Source of the DNA: Acetivibrio alkalicellulosi
Lineage (GTDB): Bacteria; Bacillota; Clostridia; Acetivibrionales; Acetivibrionaceae
NCBI GenBank assembly: GCA_008125075.1
Contig: VLTH01000002.1
Span: 2,444,552-2,508,551, forward strand
Direction: 5' to 3'
DNA length: 64,000 nt
In this document: in pieces, positions 17,016 to 26,450 of the stretch
Position numbering within the stretch: the stretch's first letter is position 1
How the letters are laid out: every line of letters starts with the position of its first letter
Notes under the pieces: generated by a model
Seen by the model: the letters and a program-made list of their open reading frames with translations, nothing else
What the model was told of the DNA's origin: nothing
Database searches by the model: none
Translations under genes and position numbers: made by a program

Positions 17016-18098
17016 TTAGTCTTCGCTTGCGTTGGTGTCTTCATCATTATCTTCTGCATTGGTGTCTTCATCATTATCTTCTGCGTTGGTGTCTTCATCA
17101 TTATCTTCTGCGTTGGTGTCTTCATCATTATCTTCTGTGTTGGTGTCTTCATCATTATCTTCTGTGTTGGTGTCTTCATCATTATCTTCTGTGTTGGTGT
17201 CTTCATCATTATCTTCGCCTATTTCAATAGTTTCTGTTTCACTATCCCATTTAATCTTTAATCCCAAATTTTCAATTATAAATCTTAATGGAACAATTGT
17301 CCTATTATTAAGTATCTGTGGAGAAGCATCAATTTCAATCTCTTCTCCATTAATATATGCTATATTACTGTCTATTTTTAGTATTATTTCCTTTTCACCT
17401 TTTCTAATAATAACTTCACGTTCTTCTGAATTCCAGATAACTTCAGCACCAAACCCTTCTGATAATGCTCTTACTGGTATAAGGGTCCTCCCTCCTTTAA
17501 TGACAGGGGGAACATCAAATTTAATATTCCTCCCTCTGGCTACAATGCTATCAACAGGCATAACCCTAATATCTTTATGTTTTTCTTTTAATTTAGATGC
17601 TATTTTATCTAAATCTTCAATTTCTTCATCAGTATAAGATTTTTTAATTGCATTTCTCATCTCAGTTATTGAGATCTTCATTTCCTGCTTTTTATTTTTT
17701 ATTTCTTCTTTCTTTAGGGATATTTCCTGTTTAATTTGTTCTGCTAATTCATAATAGCCTTCTTCCTTTGCTTGCTTTAACAAAGTTTCCAACTCATTCT
17801 TTTCTTCTTCTAATCTGTCTTTCTCACCCTCAATTATGTCTTTTTCCATCTCTAGCCTTTTTTTCTCCTGCCGTTGAATTTCTCTTACTGGATTTTTCTC
17901 ATTTACAACTTGTTTTCCTCTGTTTCCTTTTTGAGGTTCCTCTTCTTCATTAAAATCAATATCTGATTGATGATCAATCATTTGGTTATTTTCAACTAGC
18001 GTGTTTGTTTCCTCTGCATATATTACGCTGCCAAAAGATGCTGTTAAGATAATTACCCATGTTAATGTAAGAATTAATATAACCTTCGCTTTTTTCAT
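17016..18098 (-). CDS. Secreted coiled-coil protein with copper-amine-oxidase-like stalk domain and acidic repeat tail
   Basis: A 360-residue exported protein. Residues 1-28 form a signal peptide. Residues about 60-165 are a charged coiled coil (EKKRLEMEKDIIEGEKDRLEEEK...). Residues about 175-290 form the stalk domain first named from copper amine oxidase N-termini: GRTLIPVRALSEGFGAEVIW and NRTIVPLRFIIENLGLKIKW. The tail is seven copies of a 9-residue unit DNDEDTN(T/A)E. Such stalk domains are frequent in clostridial cell-surface proteins and have no oxidase activity. GGAGG lies before the ATG. The tail is extremely acidic and could bind calcium; that is an inference. Confidence 0.85.
   Translation of the reverse strand: MKKAKVILILTLTWVIILTASFGSVIYAEETNTLVENNQMIDHQSDIDFNEEEEPQKGNRGKQVVNEKNPVREIQRQEKKRLEMEKDIIEGEKDRLEEEKNELETLLKQAKEEGYYELAEQIKQEISLKKEEIKNKKQEMKISITEMRNAIKKSYTDEEIEDLDKIASKLKEKHKDIRVMPVDSIVARGRNIKFDVPPVIKGGRTLIPVRALSEGFGAEVIWNSEEREVIIRKGEKEIILKIDSNIAYINGEEIEIDASPQILNNRTIVPLRFIIENLGLKIKWDSETETIEIGEDNDEDTNTEDNDEDTNTEDNDEDTNTEDNDEDTNAEDNDEDTNAEDNDEDTNAEDNDEDTNASED
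17031..17217 (-). repeat. 27-bp coding minisatellite, seven units
   Basis: Seven head-to-tail 27-base units encode DNDEDTN(T/A)E. The three units nearest the start of the tail carry Thr, the others Ala, so the array has expanded as two subtypes. Unit number can change without breaking the frame. Confidence 0.9.
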
Positions 18099-18590
18099 TG
18101 ATGTTACCTCCTAATTTTTAAAAAGTTATTGTTATACTATATAATTCACCTAAAAAACTATTTTTTTAGGTGTCTAATTAAAAAAAATATTAAATGAGTC
18201 AATATACCTATAAACCCTAGTCTATAATTCCTAATGCCATTTGATTGAGGTTACATGTAATAAATATCACTGCGCTTGCAAAGCAAGCAAATTGCACGCC
18301 CATAAAATTAAAATGATCTATTCTGAAAAGTATTTTAAGAATAGATTTCCACTTATGAATGCCTTATTTTCTATAATTTAATAAAATTTCTTCACAATAA
18401 ACCATTTTTTTGTTACAATGTATTAAGAATTATTGCTTAAGCTAAATACTAAAACTTTAGATTATAACTTTACTCTACATAAAGTTTAAAATTACAAAAG
18501 TTATGAATCATGTTGCTTTTAAATATAATTGAAACTCTACCTTATAGAAGGTAGCTACTTAGACTGCGATAATAAAAGGGAGTTTTTACA
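18099..18590. other. Intergenic region with small hairpins between divergent genes
   Basis: It contains stem-loops CACCTAAAAAA/TTTTTTAGGTG (18147-18172, inside the leader of the stalk gene), GCTTGC/GCAAGC (18274-18288), TCTATTCT/AGAATAGA (18317-18345) and CTACCTT/AAGGTAG (18538-18555, in the lipoprotein leader). A segment near 18250-18268 resembles a family B left end. I find no known riboswitch. Confidence 0.45.
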
Positions 18591-19340
18591 ATGATTACTA
18601 AAGCTAAAAGTGGTGTTACCATATTTTTAATTTTAATACACATGCTATTATTTTCGTCAGGATGTCAAAATGGTACTGGCTATGAAAAAAAAACTGAACA
18701 TAATAGTTATATATCTACAAACGATAATCAATCAGATTTTTTTAATCAACTTGAATATGAAGACTTTTCAGAAAAGGACATTGAAAGTGCAAATATTTAC
18801 GTTAAGAGGATTATATTTCAGTTAAATGAGATAGATACCTTTAGAAATTTGGGTGCTCACTCTGATATAAGTGATGACTTTTTTAGTTACAGTTCTGACG
18901 ATGTGTCAAGATATTCTCAAATTTTAGCTAAAATAGATGAAAACAAGGCTGTATACTATTTGATAAAATTAAAAGATCACTTTAGCACTCAGGATGAAAT
19001 TTTTAATGAGTACTTAGTTTCACTACAGTTAGATATTGACTTTGACATGTATATTAATGACAAAGATCTTTACCATGATCAAAAAGTACAAAAGTTATCA
19101 GAAATTACTGAGTCCTCTTTAATTACTATAAATCATATTGAACAAAAGGCTTTTGAAAATCTTCAAAGGCTTAATGAATCTAATAAGACAATTCATCATA
19201 TAGGAGATCAAAATGTAAACAATACACATCGTAATATGGATTTAAATAGTCCACAACAACCAAACTTGCCTCATATAGATATTCCTAAGCCAATCGATCC
19301 AAATGAGGAATTAAGAAATAAATTTCCTAGTATAAACTAA
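18591..19340 (+). CDS. Lipoprotein of unknown function
   Basis: This 249-residue protein begins with a lipoprotein signal sequence ending LLFSSGC (lipobox Cys near residue 25). The mature part is helical and acidic (about 45-200), followed by a Pro/Asn-rich tail (NSPQQPNLPHIDIPKPIDPNEELR). A GGGAG site lies before the ATG. No family recognised. It is expected on the outer face of the membrane. Convergent with the next gene; their ends share a stem-loop. Confidence 0.7.
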   Translation: MITKAKSGVTIFLILIHMLLFSSGCQNGTGYEKKTEHNSYISTNDNQSDFFNQLEYEDFSEKDIESANIYVKRIIFQLNEIDTFRNLGAHSDISDDFFSYSSDDVSRYSQILAKIDENKAVYYLIKLKDHFSTQDEIFNEYLVSLQLDIDFDMYINDKDLYHDQKVQKLSEITESSLITINHIEQKAFENLQRLNESNKTIHHIGDQNVNNTHRNMDLNSPQQPNLPHIDIPKPIDPNEELRNKFPSIN

Positions 19341-19355
19341 CTATGAAATTATGGT

Positions 19356-19383
19356 CTTAAGGTGGACGTGAGTCCACCTTAAG
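19356..19383. terminator. Convergent-junction stem-loop overlapping a stop codon
   Basis: CTTAAGGTGGAC and GTCCACCTTAAG form a perfect 12-bp stem around GTGA. The right arm includes the stop codon of the minus-strand gene at 19379. Same TTAAGGTGGA signature as at 13889-13922. Confidence 0.6.
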
Positions 19384-19780
19384 CTACTTTATATAGATCC
19401 AGTGTTTGATGTATTCGTTCAAAAATCATTCCTGCTAAAAACCAAGCTGGTCCATAATCAATCCTGACCAAATTATCAACAGCATATGGACTTGAGTAAT
19501 ACCAAGGATATGAACCTAATATATTAAGTAAAATTATTCCGCTTGTGTATTCTATTCCCCAAATAATAATTACCCACAAAACTCCTCTTATTTGCCACCT
19601 CCAGTTTCTTATAATGTCATGTAAAGGTTCAAGAAAAATTGCACATCCATATATAAAAAACATCCAAATATTTGTATACCCTTGCATTACAATATCTCCA
19701 ACTAATAATGAGTGCATTCCTGTCCATATTATTTCTATGCCCCATCCAAAAATTCCATAAATAAAAAATCTTTTAAACAT
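19379..19780 (-). CDS. CmpB-type putative membrane protein (ABC_trans_CmpB family)
   Basis: A 133-residue membrane protein with four hydrophobic segments. FFIYGIFGWGIEIIWTG at the start and GYTNIWMFFIYGCAIFLEPLHD in the middle are typical of the family often labelled putative ABC transporter type IV (PF06541). Function is unproven and no ABC ATPase lies next to it. The usual length in the family is 130-250, so it is complete. The ribosome site is weak. Confidence 0.75.
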   Translation of the reverse strand: MFKRFFIYGIFGWGIEIIWTGMHSLLVGDIVMQGYTNIWMFFIYGCAIFLEPLHDIIRNWRWQIRGVLWVIIIWGIEYTSGIILLNILGSYPWYYSSPYAVDNLVRIDYGPAWFLAGMIFERIHQTLDLYKVA

Positions 19781-20157
19781 ATCTATATTTTAAACATGAT
19801 ATATTTTTTTAACAGTAGTAATTTATTGTTATATTAGCTTGTTTTTCTATTATAAATATATTTTCTTAACGAAACCTTTTTATTACTTTTAAGTTGTATT
19901 ATTTCTATATCATAAAAAAATTTTTAATTTTTTTTAAAAAAACTCTACCATATTCATAAAAGATATGATAAGATTAATGATAAGAATTCAGGTAATCTTT
20001 TCTAGTGTATATTTTTCTTAAGAAAGTCATATTGTTAAATGTATTTTGTTAAATTATGTTCTAACTATTTTAAAAATATCTTGTTATTTAAAAATTTATG
20101 TTATTTATTATTATAAAAAGGATAATAATATATCATAAAATAAAATGGAGGGTGCTT
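19781..20157. other. AT-rich region upstream of glgP
   Basis: About 85 percent A/T by eye, divergent between the membrane protein gene and glgP. Both promoters must lie here, but many AT-rich boxes make the choice arbitrary. Confidence 0.4.
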
Positions 20158-22725
20158 ATGTATCTATTTGGTAAAATTACTGTAACTGCTGTTATACCTG
20201 ATGAATTATCCAAATTAAAAGACATTGCATATAATTTGTGGTGGTCTTGGAATTCTGACGCAATCGACCTGTATAGAGAAATTGATCTGGCTTTATGGGA
20301 GAAACTTGGCAAAAATCCAGTTAGATTTCTCAAAGAAGTTAGCCAAACAAAACTTGAAGCTAAAGTTAATGATGCTGACTACATGAGAAACTACCAAGAT
20401 GTAGTTAATAAATACCAATCTTATATGGAAGAGAAAAACACCTGGTTTAGTAGAAGCTATCCAGATAAGAAAAATCATATGGTAGCATATTTTTCAGCAG
20501 AATATGGCTTAAATGAAGTTTTACCTGTTTATTCTGGAGGATTAGGAGTTTTATCTGGTGATCACTGTAAATCGGCTAGTGATCTAGGAATACCATTTAC
20601 TGCAATTGGGTTATTCTATAAACAAGGTTATTTTAGTCAACATATCAATGGAGAGGGTTGGCAGGAAACAATTTTTACTGATCTTAATGCATCTAATTTG
20701 CCAATTAGACCAGCTTTAGATGTTAACGGAGATCAAATTACAATTAATGTTGAATTACCTGGCAGAGTAGTCTACGCAAAAGTATGGTATGTGCAAATTG
20801 GTCGCATAAACTTATATCTTATGGACACAGATCATGAAAAGAATAGCCACCACGATAGAGGACTAACTGCAAGATTATACGGTGGTGATCAGGAGACAAG
20901 AATTCAACAAGAGATATTCTTAGGCATTGGAGGATCAAGAGTTTTAGATGCCTTAAATATTAAACCTACTGTTTACCATATGAACGAAGGTCATTCATCA
21001 TTTTTAGGACTTGAACTAATAAGAAAGCTTGTTCAAGAAAAAAAATTGCCCTTTAATCAGGCAAAAGAAGTTGTATCATCATCTGTTGTATTTACAACAC
21101 ATACACCTGTGCCTGCTGGAAACGATGTTTTTCCTTTAGAGATGATTGATAGATATTTTAGCCACTACTGGCCATCTCTTGGTATAAGTAGACACGAGTT
21201 CTTAGATTTAGGATTAAAGATTGGGGATCATCAAAACTTTAATATGACAGTTTTAGCCCTTAGTCTTTCTGGTCAAAGAAATGGAGTTAGTGAACTTCAT
21301 GGAGCGGTATCACGTAACATATTTAAAAATGTATGGTCTGGAATACCTGAAAATGAAATTCCTATTGATCATATAACCAATGGTATTCATACCCTAACAT
21401 GGCTATCACCAACCATTAAATACCTATACGATAAGTATCTTGACAATGATTGGCAAGACAGATTATATGATATTACTGTGTGGGATAAGGTTGACCAAAT
21501 TCCTGATGAAGAACTATGGAAATCACATTGTGTTTTAAAAACAAAAATGATTGGCTTTGTAAGAGAAAAACTTAAAGAACAAAGGTTGGCTAACGGTGAG
21601 TCTATTGAAAGAATCAGAGAGGTTGACACTCTACTTGACTCTAACGCACTAACTATAGGTTTTGCAAGAAGATTTGCTACTTATAAGAGAGCAAATTTGA
21701 TATTTAGAGATATTGTCAGAATCCAAAAGCTTATAAATGACCCAACTAGACCTATTCAAATAATATTTGCTGGTAAAGCTCACCCTGCTGACGGACCTGC
21801 ACATGAGATAATTAAGAATATTAACGATATCTCTAGACAGGAAGGTTTCCATGGCAAAGTTATATTAGTTGAAAACTATAATATGACACTTGCACGAAAT
21901 CTGGTTCAAGGTGTCGATATATGGCTTAATAACCCTCGTAGACCCCTTGAGGCCAGTGGAACAAGCGGTCAAAAAGTATGTATAAACGGTATTATGAATT
22001 TCAGCATACTTGATGGATGGTGGTGCGAAGGATACAACGGTAAAAACGGCTGGGCAATTGGAGATGAAAGCTCATATGATAACGAGTACCATCAGGATAA
22101 TGCTGACAGTGAATCTATTTATAATATCCTAGAAAAACAAATTATACCTACCTTCTTTGATAGAAATGAAAAAGGAGTTCCTGAAAAATGGGTTAAAATA
22201 ATGAAAGAATCTATTAAGTCTAATACAAGTGTATATAGTACTCATAGAATGGTTCAAGATTATAACAATAAGTTTTATATTACATCAATGAATAGAGTTG
22301 AAAAACAGATATCAAGCGATTATAGGTATGCAGCACAAATATCAGATTGGAAACAAAGTGTTGAAAAGCAGTGGCCACAAGTTCAGATTATAGCAGATAA
22401 AGGTGTTAATCAACTTCATAATAAAAACTTTATATCTGGTGAATCTATACCTATAAATGCTTTAGTTCAGTTAGGAACTCTTGAACCCTCAAATGTTAAA
22501 GTACAGGTATACTACGGTAGTATCGGTAATAACAACACTATAGAAAATCCACATATTGTTGACTTACACTTAGAAGAAAAAATATCTGAGGGTACTTATA
22601 GATATTCATCTAAAATATCATTATTAGAAGGTGGAGAATACGGATATACCTTTAGGGTTATACCATATCACCCTGACTTAATAAATTCTTTCGATTTGCC
22701 TCTAATAAGATGGGTCGTACAGTAA
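20158..22725 (+). CDS. glgP: Alpha-glucan (maltodextrin) phosphorylase
   Basis: GT35 phosphorylase that releases glucose 1-phosphate from alpha-1,4-glucans using phosphate and PLP. The 855-residue protein belongs to the alpha-glucan phosphorylase subgroup that starts ELSKLKDIAYNLWWSWN. It shows AYFSAEYGLNEVLPVYSGGLGVLSGDH near 105-132, HMNEGHSSF, FARRFATYKRA, and the PLP-lysine segment GTSGQKVCING. The chosen ATG at 20158 follows GGAGGG; an upstream in-frame ATG at 20098 has no ribosome site. A sugar ABC importer lies just downstream on the opposite strand, consistent with uptake and phosphorolysis of maltodextrin, which saves ATP in an anaerobe. Confidence 0.95.
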   Translation: MYLFGKITVTAVIPDELSKLKDIAYNLWWSWNSDAIDLYREIDLALWEKLGKNPVRFLKEVSQTKLEAKVNDADYMRNYQDVVNKYQSYMEEKNTWFSRSYPDKKNHMVAYFSAEYGLNEVLPVYSGGLGVLSGDHCKSASDLGIPFTAIGLFYKQGYFSQHINGEGWQETIFTDLNASNLPIRPALDVNGDQITINVELPGRVVYAKVWYVQIGRINLYLMDTDHEKNSHHDRGLTARLYGGDQETRIQQEIFLGIGGSRVLDALNIKPTVYHMNEGHSSFLGLELIRKLVQEKKLPFNQAKEVVSSSVVFTTHTPVPAGNDVFPLEMIDRYFSHYWPSLGISRHEFLDLGLKIGDHQNFNMTVLALSLSGQRNGVSELHGAVSRNIFKNVWSGIPENEIPIDHITNGIHTLTWLSPTIKYLYDKYLDNDWQDRLYDITVWDKVDQIPDEELWKSHCVLKTKMIGFVREKLKEQRLANGESIERIREVDTLLDSNALTIGFARRFATYKRANLIFRDIVRIQKLINDPTRPIQIIFAGKAHPADGPAHEIIKNINDISRQEGFHGKVILVENYNMTLARNLVQGVDIWLNNPRRPLEASGTSGQKVCINGIMNFSILDGWWCEGYNGKNGWAIGDESSYDNEYHQDNADSESIYNILEKQIIPTFFDRNEKGVPEKWVKIMKESIKSNTSVYSTHRMVQDYNNKFYITSMNRVEKQISSDYRYAAQISDWKQSVEKQWPQVQIIADKGVNQLHNKNFISGESIPINALVQLGTLEPSNVKVQVYYGSIGNNNTIENPHIVDLHLEEKISEGTYRYSSKISLLEGGEYGYTFRVIPYHPDLINSFDLPLIRWVVQ

Positions 22726-22754
22726 GATTTAAACTCATAAAATAAAAAATATAA

Positions 22755-22793
22755 AATTAAGCTCAAAGCATAATATGCTTTGAGCTTAATTTT
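22755..22793 (+). terminator. glgP terminator
   Basis: AATTAAGCTCAAAGCATA is followed almost at once by its exact complement and then TTTT. One of the strongest terminators in the window. Confidence 0.9.
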
Positions 22794-22878
22794 ATTAGGT
22801 GCCATACCCTGCTTATGGTTGCACCCAGTCCAGAATCTCATGTCCTTATAATAAGTAGCTCGATAGACTATGACTTAT

Positions 22879-22929
22879 AAAAAACAAAGCATAGTTTATT
22901 GTTTTCTAATAAACTACACTGTTTTTTTA
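22879..22929. terminator. Bidirectional hairpin between glgP and the importer operon
   Basis: Arms AAAACAAAGCATAGTTTATT and AATAAACTACACTGTTTTTT pair with a few mismatches around a 7-base loop, with A-run on one side and T-run on the other. Confidence 0.55.
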
Positions 22930-23140
22930 GCATGACCCTCTTTATAGTTCTATATATTTTTAAATTGTAATTTGTCTTCAACAATTATACATTATACAGC
23001 TTTTTAAAACATTCGGTAATTTGTAATAAAGATTTCACTATCTGTACCTAAACAGACCAATAAATCAATATTTAAAATACACTTTACTTTAAACTGCTAC
23101 TATCTTATTAATAAACCTATACGGTTTTACCCTGATTTAT

Positions 23141-24019
23141 TTATCCTTTAACTGCCCCAGCTGTAATTCCACCTATTATGTGCTTAGAAAAGAATACAAA
23201 TGCTATCATAACGGGTATTACAGAAAGAGAAATCGCCATATAAGCAGGAGCATAATCAGTTTGATATATTCCTCTTGCATTTGCAACTATAATAGGAACA
23301 GTCCTTACATTTGTTCTTCTTAAAACAATCTGTGGAATCAACAACTGATTCCATGAGAAAATAAAGTTAAACATACCCATAGTAGCAATTGCAGGAAGAG
23401 ATAATGGCAAAACTATTTTATTAAATATTCTCAACTCAGATGCTCCATCTATTCTTGCAGACTCAAGTATGGACTTATGAAGTGTTCCATCCATATACTG
23501 TCTTACAAAAAATACAAACTGAGCACTTGCTATCATTGGTATTATTAATGCTAAAAGGTTATTCATCAGATTTAATTTTACAATTACATTGTAAAATCCA
23601 ATAATTCCCAATTGAGGAGGCACCATCATTGTACATAGTACAACCCAAAATAATGCCTTATTTCCAGGAAATTTAAACTTAGAAAAACCGTATGATGCCA
23701 TGGTACCAAAATATGCAAGCAATGCAGTACCTCCACCAGATACTATTAAACTATTTCGAAATCCCGTCCATATATTAACACGAGCGCTCATTGTTGTATA
23801 GTTTGCAATAGCTCTGCCTCCAGGCAGCAAGTTAAAATTTTGTGCAATACTTGCATTATTGTGAGTTGCATTTATCATCATAATATAAAATGGTAAAAAG
23901 CAAAGTAATGCCAATAAAAATAGTCCTATATAAATTAATATTGTAGTAAAATCCATTTTTTGTTTTTCTCTAATTACTTTAATTTTGACTTTTTTATCTG
24001 TAGACAAGTTCGTATTCAT
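23141..24019 (-). CDS. Sugar ABC transporter permease, MalG type
   Basis: A 292-residue inner membrane component of a CUT1-family sugar importer. Six hydrophobic segments are visible, the first at about 27-46. The EAA loop, which contacts the ATPase, reads ESARIDGASELRIFNKIVLPLSLPA (E-A-x-x-x-D-G-A-x-x-x-x-I-F-x-x-I-x-L-P class). It follows the MalF-type gene by 14 bases, and GGAGAGG precedes its ATG. The ATPase subunit is not encoded here; a shared MsmX-type ATPase elsewhere is the usual solution. Confidence 0.93.
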   Translation of the reverse strand: MNTNLSTDKKVKIKVIREKQKMDFTTILIYIGLFLLALLCFLPFYIMMINATHNNASIAQNFNLLPGGRAIANYTTMSARVNIWTGFRNSLIVSGGGTALLAYFGTMASYGFSKFKFPGNKALFWVVLCTMMVPPQLGIIGFYNVIVKLNLMNNLLALIIPMIASAQFVFFVRQYMDGTLHKSILESARIDGASELRIFNKIVLPLSLPAIATMGMFNFIFSWNQLLIPQIVLRRTNVRTVPIIVANARGIYQTDYAPAYMAISLSVIPVMIAFVFFSKHIIGGITAGAVKG

Positions 24020-24033
24020 GATCTTCCTCTCCT

Positions 24034-24948
24034 TTAATCAACTTGATGGGGCTTTATTACTTTAATGGCAATAAAAACAACAATGAATATGTGTATAAAT
24101 AAAGCAATAGCTAAGGCTGAAGAATATCCAAAATTGTTATTGGTAAATGCCTGTCTATAAACCTGCATAACCATAGTAGTAGTTGAATTCATTGGTCCAC
24201 CTCTACCCTGTGTTAAAACCTGAACCAAGTCATACATACTAAGCCCCCCAATAACTGATGTAACAACTTGATATATCATTATAGGCCTAAGTAAAGGAAG
24301 TGTAATATTCATAAATGCCTTCCACTTACTTGCACCATCAACTGTTGCTGCCTCAAAATATTCTTCAGGTATTGATTTTATTCCTGCCATAAAAATAATC
24401 ATTGTATATCCAAACCACATCCAAGTCAAAAGAGTAGAAATAGACAACCTTGATGCCCAGACACTTTGAAGAAAATTAAATGGCTCATCTCTAAAATTGT
24501 ATCTTATCAAAAGATTGTTAATTGATCCACCAGGATAATCAAGAAGGAATAGAAACAGGGCACCTACTGATGCCATAGTTATAAGATTTGGCAGATAAAA
24601 AACTGCTCTAAAAAACTCTTTCCCCTTAAAACTTTTACTTGTTAACAGAACAGCTAATGCTAAAGCCAGAAAAAACTGAGGTATTACATTAAGTATCCAC
24701 ATAATCCATGTATTACCGATACTTTTAAGAAATATACCTCCAGTCCTTATATCTTCCAAAACGCGCCCGTAATTTTTAAATCCAATAAAATCTGGAGATG
24801 AAACGCCCCCATCCCAGCTAGTAAGACTTAAATAAAACGTATTCAAAATTGGATATACCATAAATACAGCCATAACAATAAAAAAAGGTAAAATAAATAT
24901 ATATCCATAATGGGCGTATTTATCATTCTTAAATACACTTTTAAACAA
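24034..24948 (-). CDS. Sugar ABC transporter permease, MalF type
   Basis: About 304 residues with six membrane segments; the EAA loop is EYFEAATVDGASKWKAFMNITLPLLRP. Pairs with the MalG-type protein to form the channel. A TTG start at 24948 (MFKSVFKND) is favoured because GGGAGG lies 8 bases upstream; a GTG at 24957 abuts the site directly. A hairpin upstream (24980-25011) probably lowers expression relative to the binding protein gene. Confidence 0.9.
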   Translation of the reverse strand: MFKSVFKNDKYAHYGYIFILPFFIVMAVFMVYPILNTFYLSLTSWDGGVSSPDFIGFKNYGRVLEDIRTGGIFLKSIGNTWIMWILNVIPQFFLALALAVLLTSKSFKGKEFFRAVFYLPNLITMASVGALFLFLLDYPGGSINNLLIRYNFRDEPFNFLQSVWASRLSISTLLTWMWFGYTMIIFMAGIKSIPEEYFEAATVDGASKWKAFMNITLPLLRPIMIYQVVTSVIGGLSMYDLVQVLTQGRGGPMNSTTTMVMQVYRQAFTNNNFGYSSALAIALFIHIFIVVFIAIKVIKPHQVD

Positions 24949-24979
24949 AGGATACACCCTCCCATACTTAATAAAATTT

Positions 24980-25011
24980 TTGCCCTATTACCCACATGGG
25001 CAATAGGGCAA
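24980..25011 (-). terminator. Attenuating hairpin between binding protein and permease genes
   Basis: TTGCCCTATT and its complement AATAGGGCAA surround a CCCACATGGG centre, and on the minus strand the stem is followed by an AAAAATTTTATT stretch. Partial termination here would give more binding protein than permease, a common arrangement in such operons. Confidence 0.75.
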
Positions 25012-25067
25012 TAAATAACACATAACACTAATTAATAAATTAAATTTACAATTATTATACGATTCAA

Positions 25068-26450
25068 TTAGTCAACATCTATTTCAGGGAAATCATCTTT
25101 TACTTGATTCTTAAATTGTCTGAACATTCCATCTCTATCCAGATTACCTGCTAAGTATGAGTCCATTGCATTTTGGAAAGCATCTTCAATAGTACCATCG
25201 TACTGAGTAAGAAGCTCACCTCTAAATGAATCTACCATTGGAAGATAGAATGCATATGGGTTTTGATTAATTAGCGGGTGTAAGAAACTGTCATCATTAG
25301 CTAGTTTTTCTATAACTGCTAAGTTACTAGTGAAATCACCAGATGCTCTTGCATGTTTTTCTGCTTGTTCTTCATCGATTGTTAAGAACTTAATGAATTC
25401 CCATGCAAGTTCTTTGTTATTACTTCCACTATACATACCAAACCATGTTCCACCCCATGAGTATGGTGTTGGTGCTTCTGCAAGACCCCATTCTCCAGCA
25501 GTAGCCATAGGATTAGCTTCTTCATCTTCCATACCAGAAACTATTATCCATCTTAATCCCCAAGTAGGAATTGCCCATGCAAAGTTTTCTTCATCATTAA
25601 TTGCAGCTGACCATTGAGGAGTCCAAGCTCTCATTCCACCTTCATAGCCATTATCTCTGAACTCTTTAACAAGATCTATCATTTCATTTACTTTGTCGTC
25701 GATTACAAGCTTGCCATCTACAACCCAAGGTTGGCTACGTGCTCCTAAGTACATTCTCATTAATTCGCCCCAGCTAGGGAAAATGTTTACTCCAGCAGCT
25801 CCTAATGTTTGTGCTGTTTGCATCATTCTTTCAGGAGTTGAAAACATTTCTGCTATATCTTTTGGATCATCTGTTCCAAGGTGCTCTCTTGCTAAAGTCC
25901 TTTTATAACCAATAGCTGCAGGAGTTCCTTGATGTGACAATGCTCTTATTTTACCATCATTACTTCTTCCAATATCAATTGTAAATGGAAGTAACTTTGA
26001 GTCAAAAGTTTCTGCATTGTATGGAGCCGCAGATAAATCTTCGTATCCACCCTCAAAATTAACAAGTCTCTTAACATCAGCTGCTTCTGCTGCAAATACA
26101 TCTGGAACATCAGCGCCTGATCTAATGTCAGAAGTAATTGCTGTAACATATGCGTCATTATCTCTAACTGTAATCCTTACATCAACTTCAACTCCAGGAT
26201 GTCTGTCCATAAATGCTCTTGCAAGCTCAGATGCTTCGTGTTCGTTAAAATGAGCAAATGATAATTTTCCAGTAAGTTCCTTCTCCTCACCATTATCCCC
26301 ATTATTACCAACATCTGTGCCAGTGTCAGCTGGTGTTGGTGTTGGTGTTGGAGTATCACCACCACTATCACGACAACCAACTAAAAGTGAAGCTGTCATA
26401 AGTACACTAAGTACAACCGCCGCACCTTTTTTAATATACTGCTTATTCAT
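25068..26450 (-). CDS. Extracellular sugar-binding lipoprotein (CUT1 importer)
   Basis: Solute-binding protein that captures the sugar outside and delivers it to the permease pair. The 460 residues start with a lipoprotein signal (LMTASLLVGC, Cys near 26), then a TPTPTPTPADTG linker, then a family 1 binding fold beginning LTGKLSFAHFNEHEASELARAF with ADVPDVFAAEAADVKRL and WEFIKFLTIDEEQAEKHARASG near the C-terminus. GGGGGA precedes the ATG. First gene of the importer operon; its neighbour glgP suggests malto-oligosaccharides, not proven. Confidence 0.93.
   Translation of the reverse strand: MNKQYIKKGAAVVLSVLMTASLLVGCRDSGGDTPTPTPTPADTGTDVGNNGDNGEEKELTGKLSFAHFNEHEASELARAFMDRHPGVEVDVRITVRDNDAYVTAITSDIRSGADVPDVFAAEAADVKRLVNFEGGYEDLSAAPYNAETFDSKLLPFTIDIGRSNDGKIRALSHQGTPAAIGYKRTLAREHLGTDDPKDIAEMFSTPERMMQTAQTLGAAGVNIFPSWGELMRMYLGARSQPWVVDGKLVIDDKVNEMIDLVKEFRDNGYEGGMRAWTPQWSAAINDEENFAWAIPTWGLRWIIVSGMEDEEANPMATAGEWGLAEAPTPYSWGGTWFGMYSGSNNKELAWEFIKFLTIDEEQAEKHARASGDFTSNLAVIEKLANDDSFLHPLINQNPYAFYLPMVDSFRGELLTQYDGTIEDAFQNAMDSYLAGNLDRDGMFRQFKNQVKDDFPEIDVD

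Larger units (their letters stand above)
22726..23140. other. Convergent intergenic region with stacked hairpins
   Basis: Holds the glgP terminator (22755-22793), a small GGTGC...GCACC stem-loop (22798-22827) and an A/T-rich bidirectional hairpin (22879-22929). The rest (22930-23140) shows nothing recognisable. Confidence 0.5.

Noticed and set aside
17031-17217. Regular 27-bp repeats as a CRISPR array
   Set aside because: The units are contiguous without unique spacers, in frame, and encode a repeated peptide at the end of a protein.
17032-17637. Long open frame on the plus strand (and a second one on the minus strand at 16976-17209) across the acidic repeat
   Set aside because: Both are shadows of the 27-bp repeat in other frames: no ribosome site, repetitive VSSSLSS or MKTPTQK products, and the coding frame of the stalk protein has the convincing domains.
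18250-18345. Possible riboswitch or small RNA before the lipoprotein gene
   Set aside because: Several small stems are present but they do not match any consensus I know, and one piece resembles a family B repeat end.
23141-26450. Missing ATPase as a sign of a broken importer operon
   Set aside because: CUT1 sugar importers of Bacillota commonly share one MsmX-type ATPase encoded elsewhere, and all three genes here are intact.
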